Shown in pieces: positions 48,308-57,611 of a DNA stretch of 64,000 nt; position 1 is the stretch's first letter, and every line of letters starts with the position of its first letter. The stretch covers positions 6,357,001 to 6,421,000 of the forward strand of contig NZ_LT827010.1 of assembly GCF_900119315.1 (NCBI RefSeq), in the 5' to 3' direction. This DNA comes from Actinoplanes sp. SE50/110. Its GTDB lineage: Bacteria; Actinomycetota; Actinomycetes; Mycobacteriales; Micromonosporaceae. The position numbers and the translations under genes are program-made. The notes under the pieces are model-generated. The model saw nothing but the letters and a program-made list of their open reading frames with translations. It ran no database searches and had not been told where the DNA came from.

Positions 48308-48520
48308 GCCGGTGAGTAGGCGGGCGAGTTGGCGGGAGGGATTCGTGATCAGCGCGCCGCTGCTCCGGGTCGAGCGCGGTCAGACCGGCGGAGATCATCC
48401 GTGCGGCCCGGGGACATGCTGCTCAACCCTGAGGCCAGCGTCGCCTCCATCGCCATGGTTGAACTGATCAGCGGGCGCGGCCCGGGTGGGCGATCCCCGG
48501 CGCGGGTGGCTCCGCGAGGG

Positions 48521-48730
48521 CTACACCCCGTCCTCGGCCTCGTCGCGTCGATGGGCCTTCATCCAGGCCTCGACATCTTCGGTCAGCCAGACTTTTCCCT
48601 GCGCCAGGTCGGCGACCTCTTTCGGGAAGTCCGCACGGCTGGTGATCTGGTAGGCGCGCTGGCGGCTCACGCCACCCAACCGAATCCTGATTTCGTGTGC
48701 GCCCATGAGCCGGATGACCTTCGCTGCCAT
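48521..48730 (-). CDS. AlpA-like excisionase/regulator
   Basis: A 69-residue DNA-binding protein: RLMGAHEIRIRLGGVSRQRA then YQITSRADFPKEVADLAQGK and VWLTEDVEAWM. This is the winged-helix pattern of AlpA/Xis-type proteins of prophages and integrative elements. ATG 48730 lies directly under a good promoter, so the message is probably leaderless. It suits the integrase relic just upstream. Confidence 0.82.
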   Translation of the reverse strand: MAAKVIRLMGAHEIRIRLGGVSRQRAYQITSRADFPKEVADLAQGKVWLTEDVEAWMKAHRRDEAEDGV

Positions 48731-48737
48731 ACCCGCG

Positions 48738-48766
48738 ACTATAGGTTGTCGACTAGGACATGTCAC
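48738..48766 (-). promoter_or_regulatory. Promoter of the AlpA-like gene
   Basis: On the minus strand GTGACA (48761-48766), a 17-bp spacer and TATAGT (48738-48743). Start of transcription would fall at or within a base or two of ATG 48730. Confidence 0.6.
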
Positions 48767-48964
48767 GAAGCTAGATGTCGTCTGTTCCCGTCTTCTGCCC
48801 AGCGCTACTGGGGTTGTCGGTGGCGCGACCGCCGGTTCATCCGGCGGTACACCAGTCCGACCACGATGCGGCATCCACCAGGGCCTCTGCGGGAACGTCG
48901 AGGTTAATCCAGCCAACCGCGACCTTCGTACCGATCCATGTCGACGATCTTGACCTACCGAGAC

Positions 48965-49215
48965 ATCCGACCGCTACGACTCTCGCCGGCGGTGGTCGTT
49001 GGGCGCGTAGTTGGACCAGGTAGCACCCGCTGCTCCGGCCAGGCGAGCGGTGGTGACCTGGTGGGGGCCGAGCGCGGTGGCGACGATGGGTGCGGGCAGG
49101 TCGAGGAAATGCTGACGATTACAGCGATGTGCCCGGCGGTGGTCAGGTTGCTGTCACTGACAGACGCCGAGTTCGTGGATCAGCGGCGACAGGGTGCGGG
49201 GCGTAGTCCGCCCCG
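48965..49215 (-). pseudogene. Decayed integrase C-terminus
   Basis: With stops and frame breaks the minus strand reads RTLSPLIHELGV, then a scrambled TTAGRTAAIRQH region, then QHFLDLPAPIVATALGPHQV and TTARLAGAAGATWSNYAPND. This is the end of an actinomycete integrase. It stands beyond the AlpA-like gene at the far end of the tRNA-array region, so the array was probably part of an integrative element now immobile. Confidence 0.6.
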
Positions 49216-49313
49216 GGGCGCTCAGTAGAGCCAGAGAACGATAAAGATCGCTAGGGCCGTTTCGCTGGACTAAGACCGCCGACCAGATCGTCGCCAAGGC
49301 CGTACGCGACTAG

Positions 49314-49637
49314 TCAGAACGCTTGGCCGGCAACGCCGCTGTAGCCGCTCAACCCATACTTCTGGGCCAAATCGAAGATGCTGTCAAGCCGGTCGAGCAT
49401 GCGCACCGGCAAGGTGAGCAGAACGTACTTTGCGCTGTCTTCGGGCACGTCGAGCAGATCGTCTTCGGTCGGCTCGAGCACGTTGACCAGGTCCGGCCAC
49501 CGTGACAGCAACTCTCCACGAAACCACGCTACGTCCGAGTGCGGCTCAAGCCGCTCGGTGATCCCGTCGGCCAATCCATCGAAGATGTCACCAGGATCGC
49601 CCTCGGCGATCTTCCAGAACGCCACGTCACTACTCAC
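49314..49637 (-). CDS. Hypothetical protein (107 aa)
   Basis: A small acidic protein starting VSSDVAFWKIAEGDPGDIFD, with the middle HSDVAWFRGELLSRWPDLVN. The style (acidic, tryptophan-rich) is like small immunity proteins, but no toxin is adjacent. A TTG at 49658 is an alternative start. Confidence 0.6.
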   Translation of the reverse strand: MSSDVAFWKIAEGDPGDIFDGLADGITERLEPHSDVAWFRGELLSRWPDLVNVLEPTEDDLLDVPEDSAKYVLLTLPVRMLDRLDSIFDLAQKYGLSGYSGVAGQAF

Positions 49638-49833
49638 GACGACGATGCTAACCGTCAAACGAAATCAGACACGCGACACTAGCGCCTCGAAATGTCCAGC
49701 TCGCGTCGCTGTTGCGTGTCGCTCACTGACATTGCGCTGTCGCCTGTCCCGCGCTTCCCCGCGCCGTGCTATTGAGCGTTCCGGCGGAGTGTCCCCAGGC
49801 CGTCCGGCTCGGACTATCGGACTCGGACTCCGG

Positions 49834-50247
49834 TCAGCCGTCGAAGTAGTCGTGAATCTGGAGGGCGAGGTTTCCGCCAGCCAGCTTGGCGTATCGGTCG
49901 CTGTGCTGGGTGAGGACTTCGGTGTTCCAATCCAGAGCGATCCAGGCTGCCGATGCTAGATCAGCGGTGCCGAGCAGGCTGATGGTGCTCGACAACATTT
50001 CCCAATCCTCGGGGTCGTCCGAGATCAAGACCGTTGTGGGATGGTCGAGCAGCAGGTACAGCCATTCGCGGTCTGTGGTGATCTGGGACGCTGCGGCAAG
50101 CAGGCAAGTCAGCGGGATAACGACCTTGCCGCCTTCGGCATCGATTTCTGCCAGCAGCTCTCCGACGGCAGCAGATCCGCGTACCCAGGCAGCGATCGCC
50201 GAGGTGTCCAGGACCAGGCTGACGACCGGTGTTTCGGACTCGGTCAC
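49834..50247 (-). CDS. PIN-domain protein, putative VapC-like toxin
   Basis: A 137-residue protein. The PIN pattern is SLVLDTSAIAAWVRGS (first acid), a second acidic cluster AEIDAEGG, and IALDWNTEVLTQHSDRYAKL near the end. GTG 50247 overlaps the upstream stop as GTGA. Such proteins cleave RNA. The middle region is divergent (LLDHPTTVLISDDPEDWEML), so activity is not certain. Confidence 0.75.
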   Translation of the reverse strand: MTESETPVVSLVLDTSAIAAWVRGSAAVGELLAEIDAEGGKVVIPLTCLLAAASQITTDREWLYLLLDHPTTVLISDDPEDWEMLSSTISLLGTADLASAAWIALDWNTEVLTQHSDRYAKLAGGNLALQIHDYFDG

Positions 50248-50423
50248 GTGGCGGGCAAACCGGACCGCAGTTGCTCGAGCGCGGCCTTGCGGGCATCCGG
50301 CTCGCGGCGCTGCGCTGCCGCTTCGAGGGTGCGGCGGGCCCTGGCCAGCCCAGCCGGAGGGACCGGCCGGCCGTGCGCGGCCATGTCCTCGGCGAGGGTG
50401 GCACGGGTGTCGGGCTGCGTCAT
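50244..50423 (-). CDS. Putative antitoxin partner of the PIN protein
   Basis: A 59-residue protein starting MTQPDTRATLAEDM, helical and basic at the end (ARRTLEAAAQRREPDARKAA). It is coupled to the PIN gene by a GTGA overlap, the standard order of antitoxin then toxin. It has no recognisable DNA-binding fold. ATG 50432 is an alternative start. Confidence 0.65.
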   Translation of the reverse strand: MTQPDTRATLAEDMAAHGRPVPPAGLARARRTLEAAAQRREPDARKAALEQLRSGLPAT

Positions 50424-50570
50424 GCCGCCCATCGTACGGGTGTTCGCCGCCCGATCCCATCACCGTGGGGGCGAAACTATCGCCCTCCGCCCGCCCAGGC
50501 TTTCACCGGTCGATCATCGGGGTGTTCGGTGGTCAAGGTCCGCGGCGACCCGCCTCTGCAACGTAGGACA

Positions 50571-51113
50571 CTACGTGTGAGGATTTTCGGGTCCAGCCGC
50601 AGCCTCGGCGGCGTTGAGGCCTTGAAGTAGTAGCCAGTACATTCCGTATCGTCGGTCAAATCCTGAGGCAGTGGCGTACGCGTCGATTCTGCTCGAGGTC
50701 TCCGCGTCCGGCTGGAAGAAGATCGGGTCACCGTCGGGCGAAGGCTGGCTGCCCGGCGGCATCGGCGGGGGTGTACCGAAGTAGTGCTCGACGACGTTTT
50801 GCAGGTTGCGGCTCCGTAGCCAGGTCGCAGCCATCTCATCGTTGTAGAACCAGCGGTTGATCTTGGGCTCGCCCGGTGGCTGTTGAAAGAAGTGCTCACA
50901 CACCCAACGGCCGCATGCGGTCCGGAGCAGGTATTCCGTATTGATGATCTCGTAGGCGTTGTCGCCGGTCGTGCCGATACCAGCACGGCTGCTGCCGACC
51001 GGTGTGGGCAGCCGGTCGAAGCGGAGCACCCGGTCGTAGTCGAAGGATCCGAGTATCGGCGGGTCTTCGTCCCAGGGATCGTCGCTGTCGTAGACGTTGA
51101 CCCACGTAGCCAC
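50571..51113 (-). CDS. Hypothetical protein (180 aa)
   Basis: Starts VATWVNVYDSDDPWDEDPPI at GTG 51113 with GGAGA 4 nt upstream. It contains YEIINTEYLLRTACGRWVCE and a repeated aromatic pattern, ending at AAAGPENPHT. Not recognised. Longer forms reaching 51563 are open but look non-coding. Confidence 0.6.
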   Translation of the reverse strand: MATWVNVYDSDDPWDEDPPILGSFDYDRVLRFDRLPTPVGSSRAGIGTTGDNAYEIINTEYLLRTACGRWVCEHFFQQPPGEPKINRWFYNDEMAATWLRSRNLQNVVEHYFGTPPPMPPGSQPSPDGDPIFFQPDAETSSRIDAYATASGFDRRYGMYWLLLQGLNAAEAAAGPENPHT

Positions 51114-51428
51114 GTTTTCTCCAGGAGGCCGCATTCCTCTATCGCGGACAGATACACGGATGGACCGGGAATCTCGCCTGTCAAGCGAACAAGTTGCTCG
51201 CCATCCTGCCTTACCAACCGACGATAAGTGAGCGATTGGAGCGGAGTGCGGACGGAAGCATGTGACAGCATGCCCGCCGGGGACGGTCTCTTCCAGACCC
51301 GAACGCCCTCTCATACCGCTGACCGCGTACGCCGGCCGAGACTGCACGATCATCACGCCGGGCTCAGCCGATGACAGATCGCTGAAGAAGGGTTCGGAGG
51401 CGACCCGCGCTGGCACTACGCTCTGCCG
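51114..51428. other. Divergent intergenic region
   Basis: The region separates two genes transcribed in opposite directions and should hold both promoters. I see no clear consensus element or repeat. Confidence 0.4.
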
Positions 51429-51827
51429 ATGCGCTATCTCACCCGGCAGTTCGCGATCGGCGCCCTGCGCCGAGGCAACGGCATCGAACAGTTCCTCGGC
51501 GGTGTCCAGATCGAGGACGAGCCCGCCATCCGGTGGGTAGAGATTAGCCCCATGAACAGGCAATACCGGGTCTCACTTCACACCGTGCAAGACCTTGATG
51601 ACGACCGAGTAGGCGACCTGCCCAACCTCATCTCGCTCGACCCGGCCGAAGAGGAGTATGTCGGCGAAGGCCGGGAGTTGGGCGTCACCGACGACGGGGC
51701 CGAAGCGATGTCGCTCGCCGAGCGCCTCACCGACGCCCGCCCCGACCGCTGGGTCAACCACGCTGTAGCCGGCGAGGAATACATGGACTACGTCCGAAGC
51801 CGACGAGGCCCTACCCAAGCGCCATAG
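51429..51827 (+). CDS. Hypothetical protein (132 aa)
   Basis: Starts MRYLTRQFAIGALRRGNGIE. The region IRWVEISPMNRQYRVSLHTV suggests a beta sheet and the C-terminus is acidic (LISLDPAEEEYVGEGRELGV). No family recognised. It stands alone before the end of the Tad operon, convergent with it. Confidence 0.6.
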   Translation: MRYLTRQFAIGALRRGNGIEQFLGGVQIEDEPAIRWVEISPMNRQYRVSLHTVQDLDDDRVGDLPNLISLDPAEEEYVGEGRELGVTDDGAEAMSLAERLTDARPDRWVNHAVAGEEYMDYVRSRRGPTQAP

Positions 51828-51931
51828 CCAGCAAGGTCAATCACGGAGTTCGCGCCAGAGCCCGGAACTCGCGTACAAAACCAACTGTGGGTGGCTGGCT
51901 TCTCGCCTTGCGTGAAGCTCGAATGCAGAGG

Positions 51932-54900
51932 TCATCCGGCGAACGTTCCGCTGCTGAGCAGTTCCGGTACGAGGGTGCGCAGCCAGGTGTAGGTGCTCGG
52001 CGCGAGGTCCTCGGGGTATTCGGCTTCTCGGGCGCGCATCAGCTCGCCGACCAGGGTGCGCAGCTCGGCCATGTTGTTCTCGGCGTGCTCGATGCGCATC
52101 AGGTCCTGCCAGGGGCCGTCGTCACCGCGGTCTGGGTCGGCGGCCCAGGCTTGCTGGACGGTCCACCGGGCGTTGGTGTAGTCGCCGATGTCCAGGTAGA
52201 GCTGCGCCAGCCGGTGGGCGGTGTCGACCACGGCGGACACGATGTGCCCGGGGTACAGGTCTGACTCGGGCAGCCACGCGTACGGGTTGCGGGCGCCGAC
52301 CGCGTATGCCCGGTCGGCGCCGTCGAACGGAACTCCTCGCACGAGTTCCAGGGCGGCCCGCAGGTACTTGATGCCGGCGGCGCCCTGGCTTTCGCCGCGG
52401 GCGCGGGCGCGGCGGAATAGGTGCCAGTCCAGCAGGTAGCCGGGGGTGAGCCGGTACAGCCGGTCGGGGCCCATGTCGGGTAGCCACAGCTCGCCGGTCG
52501 GGGTGTCCCCGAGCCAGCGGCGGACCCGGGCGATCGCGACCCGGCGGGAGGACGGCGAGATCTGCTGGTCGGGCCACAGCGCGTCGCTCATCTGGTCGCC
52601 GGTGATCCCGCGGGTGCCCCGGCCGGCCAGCAACACGACGATTTCGGCGTAGAAGCGGCGGCGGTCGGGTTCGGTGCCCGGCGCGGTGACGGCGACCGGC
52701 CCGAGGATGCTGATCAGCGGGCGGGTCGGGTCCTGGTTGTGCCAGGCCCGCAGGTCGGCGTCGAGGTCACCGTCGACTGGTGGACGCTGCTGCCGGGGAA
52801 TCGTCGGCGGCTCGTGGCGGGCCGGCTGCCGGGTGTCGACCAGGACGATACTGGTGATCGGATCGTCGACGGCTGTGCCGGGCTCGGTCAGCGAGTCGGC
52901 CGGTTGCTCCGGCTCGGGCTGCGGGGGTGCCGGGTCGACGGCTGGCGTCGGCGGGGTGGGACTGGGCTCGGCGGCGAACAGGTGGTGCGGCAGGAGGCTG
53001 CCGGCCGCGTCGGTGCCCTGCGCCCACGGCTCGGGTTCGGGGGCGGCCGGCACTGGTTCGTCGCTGGTCGACCGGGCCTGCGTCATGATGTCGGCGAGGG
53101 GTGCGAGCTCGGTGCGGGGCAGGGCAGCTGCCCGGATCGTCGCGGCCAGGAACGGGGCGCCGCCGTCGGCGAGGGTGATCTGCAAGACCCCATTATCGAG
53201 CAGGGTCAGGACGTGTCCGTTGTCGGTGGCGGCGCCGAGCGTGGTGGTTGCGACCACGCTGGCGACTGAGCACCGGCCGAGCGTGGTGAGTTGCTGGCCG
53301 AGTTCGTCGAGTTCGGTGCGGTCGTGCTCGCTGGGGTCGGCGGCGACCAGGACGTGCGGAGCCCAGGCCTCACCAATGTCGGTCAGCCGCCCAGTCAGGG
53401 TGTCAGCAACGCCGGCGGCGTGCAGCGCCGTGGTGACCGCCGCGCAGCGGCGGCGCAGCCGGCTGGTGGCGGTAGGGACCGCGGTGCTGGCCTGGATCCG
53501 GTCGGGGTTGAGGGCGGCGAGGAGTTCGGCCTCATCGGGCTCGAATCCGGCGATGATGATTTCGGCGTCGTCGGACCATTGGTTGCACGCCAGTTCGGTG
53601 ATCAGGTAGCGCAGCAGCGCCGCGGTGTTGTCGCTGGCGCCGACGATGGTGAGTTGGCCGAGGCGTTCCAGGTCGAGCAGCAGGTGCTGGCCGGGTTGGG
53701 AGCCGATGGTGACCAGGGTGGGCAGCGGGGCTAGGAGGTCGTCTGGTTCGCCGGGGTCGGCGTCTGCGGGCAGCGTCCATGCGGTGCCGTCGGCGATCCA
53801 GGGTGCCGGCGGGTTCGGGCACGGCCGGGTCAGGATGAGGCTGACGACGGGTTTGGTGAGCGGGTGCCCGGCGCCGGGGCCGGTGGTGATCCACGCTCCG
53901 GCGATGTCCGGCAGTTCGTGCTCGGGGCGGCCGGTGAGGCCGGTGGCGAGGCTGCGCAGGGCGGCGTCGAGTCGGTCGACGTCAGCGGGTTGTTCGGCGG
54001 CACGCATGGCCCGTTCGGTCGTGCCGTCGGCGGGGTGCGGCAGCCGGCGGCCGGTGCGGCGGTGCTGGCGCTGGGTACGGCGACGCCGGTAGAGGCCGGT
54101 CAGCAGTAGTGCGGTCAGGATGCCGGCGCCAGCCAGGCTGGCGCCGGTGACGATCTGGGAACTGTCGACGGACTCGTCCGTGCCGGCGGCGGGTGCCTGG
54201 TCCGGCCTGGTGGGGGCCTGCTCGGCGGAGGGCGTTGATGCGGACAGTGTAGGACTGGTGTGGTGACCGGCCGTTGTGCTGGCCGCTGGCGGTGTCGCCG
54301 GGGCGGTGGAAGGACGGCCAGTAGCGGAGGTGCTGGTGGTAGGTGTTGCGGTGCGGGTGGTGCCTGCCCCGCTGGTATCCGAGGGCGCGGTTGCAGGTTG
54401 CGATGCCGTGCCGGACTGCGGGACCGCGGGACGAGACGGGGCGGGTGCGCTGCTGGGCGGCGTAGCGGGGGTGGGTGTGTGTTCGGGATGGCCGGGCTGC
54501 ACGACGCTGCCGTGGGCGTGTTCGCGGGCGCCGCGGTCGTGGGCGCCGGCGGGCAGGGTGATTCGCCAGTTGCCCTCGATGTGGTCCGGGAATCGGTGGT
54601 CGCGGTGCTCCAGCCGGGGGTTGGCCCGGGCGATCTCGGGATAGCGGTCGGCGTTGCCCAGGAACCGCGCGGCGATTGCGGACAGCTGGTCACCGTGGGC
54701 GACCCGGTAGACCAGCGGCGCGGTCTGCGGGCGGGCTGTGGCAGCGTGGTGCGCCGTTGGCGTGGACGTAGTCAGCGGGCTGCTGCCCGGCTGGTCGGCC
54801 ACCGCTGTGGTGGTCGCAGCCGTGCTGGTGGTGGTGAGGGGGGCGGCGTAGGCGGGGCCGCTGGCGGCGACCGCCGGGGAAGCGACCAGCAGGCCGATTG

Positions 54901-55243
54901 CGGACAGCAGGCCGGCGGCGACCTTCTGCGCGCCGGTGAACGCGGGCAGCCTCGGAGTCCGCACACCCCGCAGCCGGGCGACGCTTTCCACGAGCAGCGG
55001 GATGGTGAACCACGCCCACGCGGCCCAGCCGGCCACGGTCAGCGCCTGCAGGAACAGGGTGCCGTCATCGGGGCGTAGCAGCGCATCGCTGAACTGGCCG
55101 AGCGCCGGTAGGTGGTCGGGCAGCGGGTTGCCGCCGAGCCAGACCAGCGCGGCCGGGGCCCCGGCAATGATCGCCAGGAGCAGCAGCAGCGCCCCGACGC
55201 CGGTGATGATCTGCCGGGTGCGGCGCAACGCGCGAGATGCCAT
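51932..55243 (-). CDS. Membrane-anchored LysM-BTAD regulator of the Tad locus
   Basis: A 1103-residue protein. Two N-terminal membrane segments (about 13-35 and 60-85) are followed by a third near 105-125. A LysM domain occupies about 177-230 (YRVAHGDQLSAIAARFLGNA then ADRYPEIARANP), then a Pro/Ser/Thr-rich stretch and another membrane helix near 370-390. A degenerate NTPase-like region follows. A C-terminal winged-helix plus bacterial transcriptional activator domain lies at about 865-1103 (ISPSSRRVAIARVRRWLGD then SGTFAG end). The protein could link cell-wall state to gene control. It is the last gene of the Tad operon. Confidence 0.82.
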   Translation of the reverse strand: MASRALRRTRQIITGVGALLLLLAIIAGAPAALVWLGGNPLPDHLPALGQFSDALLRPDDGTLFLQALTVAGWAAWAWFTIPLLVESVARLRGVRTPRLPAFTGAQKVAAGLLSAIGLLVASPAVAASGPAYAAPLTTTSTAATTTAVADQPGSSPLTTSTPTAHHAATARPQTAPLVYRVAHGDQLSAIAARFLGNADRYPEIARANPRLEHRDHRFPDHIEGNWRITLPAGAHDRGAREHAHGSVVQPGHPEHTPTPATPPSSAPAPSRPAVPQSGTASQPATAPSDTSGAGTTRTATPTTSTSATGRPSTAPATPPAASTTAGHHTSPTLSASTPSAEQAPTRPDQAPAAGTDESVDSSQIVTGASLAGAGILTALLLTGLYRRRRTQRQHRRTGRRLPHPADGTTERAMRAAEQPADVDRLDAALRSLATGLTGRPEHELPDIAGAWITTGPGAGHPLTKPVVSLILTRPCPNPPAPWIADGTAWTLPADADPGEPDDLLAPLPTLVTIGSQPGQHLLLDLERLGQLTIVGASDNTAALLRYLITELACNQWSDDAEIIIAGFEPDEAELLAALNPDRIQASTAVPTATSRLRRRCAAVTTALHAAGVADTLTGRLTDIGEAWAPHVLVAADPSEHDRTELDELGQQLTTLGRCSVASVVATTTLGAATDNGHVLTLLDNGVLQITLADGGAPFLAATIRAAALPRTELAPLADIMTQARSTSDEPVPAAPEPEPWAQGTDAAGSLLPHHLFAAEPSPTPPTPAVDPAPPQPEPEQPADSLTEPGTAVDDPITSIVLVDTRQPARHEPPTIPRQQRPPVDGDLDADLRAWHNQDPTRPLISILGPVAVTAPGTEPDRRRFYAEIVVLLAGRGTRGITGDQMSDALWPDQQISPSSRRVAIARVRRWLGDTPTGELWLPDMGPDRLYRLTPGYLLDWHLFRRARARGESQGAAGIKYLRAALELVRGVPFDGADRAYAVGARNPYAWLPESDLYPGHIVSAVVDTAHRLAQLYLDIGDYTNARWTVQQAWAADPDRGDDGPWQDLMRIEHAENNMAELRTLVGELMRAREAEYPEDLAPSTYTWLRTLVPELLSSGTFAG

Positions 55244-55259
55244 GAGGGGTGTCCTCTCG

Positions 55260-55679
55260 TCAGCCGGTGAGCAGCTGCGCGCTGCCGTGACCGTCCACGG
55301 GCAACCGGCCGTAGCCGAGGATCCCGAGGAAGATCGTGTCGTAGTGGTCGGTGACGACCACGGTGATCTGCTGCCGGTCGGCGGAGATGGTGACGGTGCC
55401 GCTGACCCCGGCGGCGCTCAGGTACTGCTCGCCGGCGGTGATGGCCTGCTGCGGGTCGACGACGGTCTCTCCGGTCGCGGCGGCCCGGTTCAGGTCGACG
55501 GCTTGGCCGGCGGCCCGGGCGGCTTCGGCGGCGATGTCGTCGGCGTGCTGCAGGGTGCGCATCCGGCCGCCGCCGTCGACGGCCAGGCCGATCGCGGCGA
55601 GGATCCCGAACGCGGCGACGGCCACGAACAGGCCGATGGTGCCGTCGTCACGGCGAATCTGGTGCCACCAGCCGGTCAT
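55260..55679 (-). CDS. TadG-like pilus assembly protein
   Basis: A 139-residue protein with a short basic start (RRDDGTIGLFVAVAAFGILA), one transmembrane helix and the TadG/Rv3655-type pattern GLAVDGGGRMRTLQHADDIA followed by AEAARAAGQAV. Its start overlaps the TadE stop (ATGA). Confidence 0.8.
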   Translation of the reverse strand: MTGWWHQIRRDDGTIGLFVAVAAFGILAAIGLAVDGGGRMRTLQHADDIAAEAARAAGQAVDLNRAAATGETVVDPQQAITAGEQYLSAAGVSGTVTISADRQQITVVVTDHYDTIFLGILGYGRLPVDGHGSAQLLTG

Positions 55680-56119
55680 GACCGGGCCCGGTAGGCGTCG
55701 ATGACAGAAACGAAGCTGCTGGTGATGCGCTTGCTGCCGGGCATGCCGGGCACGGTGACGTCAGAGAACCGCACGACGCAGCTGATGGTGACGCGCACGG
55801 TGCCGACGCGTCCGGCAGGGACAGAAAAGCCGGACGTGTCGACCACGACGCTCGGGTTGCAGCTCAGGCCTTGCCGGGCCAGGCTGGCGCGGGCGGTGCG
55901 CAGCGCGGCCGCGCTGGCCGCGCTGCTGTTACGGGTCAGGCTGGCGGCACGGGCCGCGTCGTGCGCGGCGCCTTCGATCGAGCCGCCGGCGACTTCGACA
56001 CGCATCCCGATGACGGCCAGGGCGAGCAGCGCCATCAAGGGCATGGCGAGAATGACCAGTTCCACGGAGGCGGAGCCGTCGTCACGGCACCAGCGGGGTG
56101 CAGGCTGGCGGCGGGTCAT
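55676..56119 (-). CDS. TadE-family pseudopilin (second copy)
   Basis: A 147-residue protein. The TadE signature is an acidic-serine start RDDGSASVELVILAMPLMAL followed by one helix and AAHDAARAAS. It has two cysteines (LSCNPSVVV, VTISCVVRF). It overlaps both neighbours by 4 nt. Confidence 0.85.
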   Translation of the reverse strand: MTRRQPAPRWCRDDGSASVELVILAMPLMALLALAVIGMRVEVAGGSIEGAAHDAARAASLTRNSSAASAAALRTARASLARQGLSCNPSVVVDTSGFSVPAGRVGTVRVTISCVVRFSDVTVPGMPGSKRITSSFVSVIDAYRARS

Positions 56120-56532
56120 CGGACAAATCTTTCGACGGGCCCGGTCGCGGTCTGCGAGACCCGGAACCGCAGGCCAGGGACCAGGGACAGGCTGCTGCCG
56201 GTGACGGTCACCGAGGCTTGGGTGGCGGTGCGGGTGACGCTGACCCGGGCGCCGGTCAGCGAGTCGCCGCCGGCCCGGGTGATGAAGTCTTGCGCGCGGG
56301 CGGTGCCCGCCGCGGCGCTGCTGTTGTAGCCGCGGGCCGCGGTGAGGCCTTCCTGCGCGGCGGTCAGCGCGATCGACCGTGCGTACGACCACATGGCCAC
56401 CTGCAGGCTCAGAAACAGCAGCAGTAGCGCCGTCGGGATGATGACCACCATCTCGAGGGACGCGGCGCCGTCGTCGCGGGCCGCCGCGGACCACCACGAT
56501 CGGCGGCGGTTCGCGGCGGCCTCGCAGCTCAG
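56116..56532 (-). CDS. TadE-family pseudopilin (first copy)
   Basis: TadE signature RDDGAASLEMVVIIPTALLL, a helix, then ALTAAQEGLTAARGYNSSAA. No ATG or GTG stands before the helix in this frame. A CTG at 56532 overlaps the pilin stop as CTGA and would give 138 residues. Start therefore uncertain. Confidence 0.8.
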   Translation of the reverse strand: MSCEAAANRRRSWWSAAARDDGAASLEMVVIIPTALLLLFLSLQVAMWSYARSIALTAAQEGLTAARGYNSSAAAGTARAQDFITRAGGDSLTGARVSVTRTATQASVTVTGSSLSLVPGLRFRVSQTATGPVERFVR

Positions 56533-56711
56533 GTGATGTTGCCGATCCGGCCCTGGACCGCCGCGGTGATCGCGGCGGCGACCAGCAGGGCCGCCGCCAG
56601 CACGCAGACGGTCAGGACGACCTGTTCGACCGACAGCGCCCCGTCGTCGCGGCGCGACTCCGCGGCGCGGGCCTTCACCCAGGTCAGGGCGTAAACAGCG
56701 AGTTCTGACAT
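56529..56711 (-). CDS. Flp-like small pilin
   Basis: A 60-residue protein from ATG 56711, with AAGGAG 6 nt upstream. A hydrophilic leader (KARAAESRRDDGALSVEQVV) precedes one hydrophobic helix (LTVCVLAAALLVAAAITAAV). Size and place after TadC fit the major Flp pilin subunit. The glutamate at the +5-like position (SVE) supports processing by the prepilin peptidase. Confidence 0.82.
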   Translation of the reverse strand: MSELAVYALTWVKARAAESRRDDGALSVEQVVLTVCVLAAALLVAAAITAAVQGRIGNIT

Positions 56712-56744
56712 GGACAACTCCTTGACGGGTGGGACGGGGACTGT

Positions 56745-57611
56745 TCATGCGAGCAGCCGGATCAAGAACGGATAGCCGACGAGAACGAACAGGACCATGA
56801 CCATCAGGCTGCCCGTGCCGTAGAGCAGGGTGGTGCCGGTGTTGGCCCGGTCGTGGTCCTTGGTCTGCAGCGCGATCCGCAGCGACTGGGCGCGGCTGAT
56901 CAGCGTCTGCGACACCTGGGCGCCTTCGTTGCCCGACAGACGCATGATGTCGCCGACGTCGCCGAGTGCGGGCACCCCTATCTCGTCGGCGACCTGGCTG
57001 AGCCCGTCCCACGGCGGGATGCCGGCGATTCGGGCCGCCGCCAGGGTTTCCCGGATGCGGACGAACACCCAGGAGGTGCCGACCTGCGCCGCCCGCTCGA
57101 GGGATTCGACCGGTCCGTGCGCGGCGGAGCGTTCCAGCGCAACCAGGCTCAGGTAGACCGCGACCGCCCGGACGAACTGCTCCCGGGCTTCTTCGGCTTG
57201 CTGCTTGATGGCGATGTCGACCAGCAGAAAGAACAGGGCGGCCAGCAGCAGGGACCCGGCTACCGGCACGACGACGGGCAGGTGCAGGCCCATGGTGTCG
57301 ACCGCGACGGTCACCACGGGCACGAACAGCAGCCCGACGACCGGCAGCCCCACCTTCTCCAGCACATAGCGCTCGGTGCTTTTGCCCAGCAGCCGCAGCT
57401 CCCGGGTCGGGATGCGCAGGCGCGGGCCGATCCGGGTGGTCAGCCACCGGGCAATCGGGCTGTCCTTCTCGCCGGCGGCCGGCATCGGTGTGGCATACAG
57501 CCGTTGCAGGGCCAGGTCGAGGCGAGGCGCGGCGGGCACGGCGCCGCGCAGCAGCAGATAGACGCCGGCGCCGAAGAGCACGCCGAACACCGCGGCGATG
57601 GTGACGCTCAT
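56745..57611 (-). CDS. TadC-like type II secretion F-domain protein
   Basis: A 288-residue inner-membrane assembly platform. An N-terminal helix, RELRLLGKSTERYVLEKVGL, two central helices, and the conserved EEAREQFVRAVAVYLSLVAL with LSGNEGAQVSQTLISRAQSL before two final helices. ATG 57611 overlaps TadB (ATGA). Confidence 0.9.
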   Translation of the reverse strand: MSVTIAAVFGVLFGAGVYLLLRGAVPAAPRLDLALQRLYATPMPAAGEKDSPIARWLTTRIGPRLRIPTRELRLLGKSTERYVLEKVGLPVVGLLFVPVVTVAVDTMGLHLPVVVPVAGSLLLAALFFLLVDIAIKQQAEEAREQFVRAVAVYLSLVALERSAAHGPVESLERAAQVGTSWVFVRIRETLAAARIAGIPPWDGLSQVADEIGVPALGDVGDIMRLSGNEGAQVSQTLISRAQSLRIALQTKDHDRANTGTTLLYGTGSLMVMVLFVLVGYPFLIRLLA

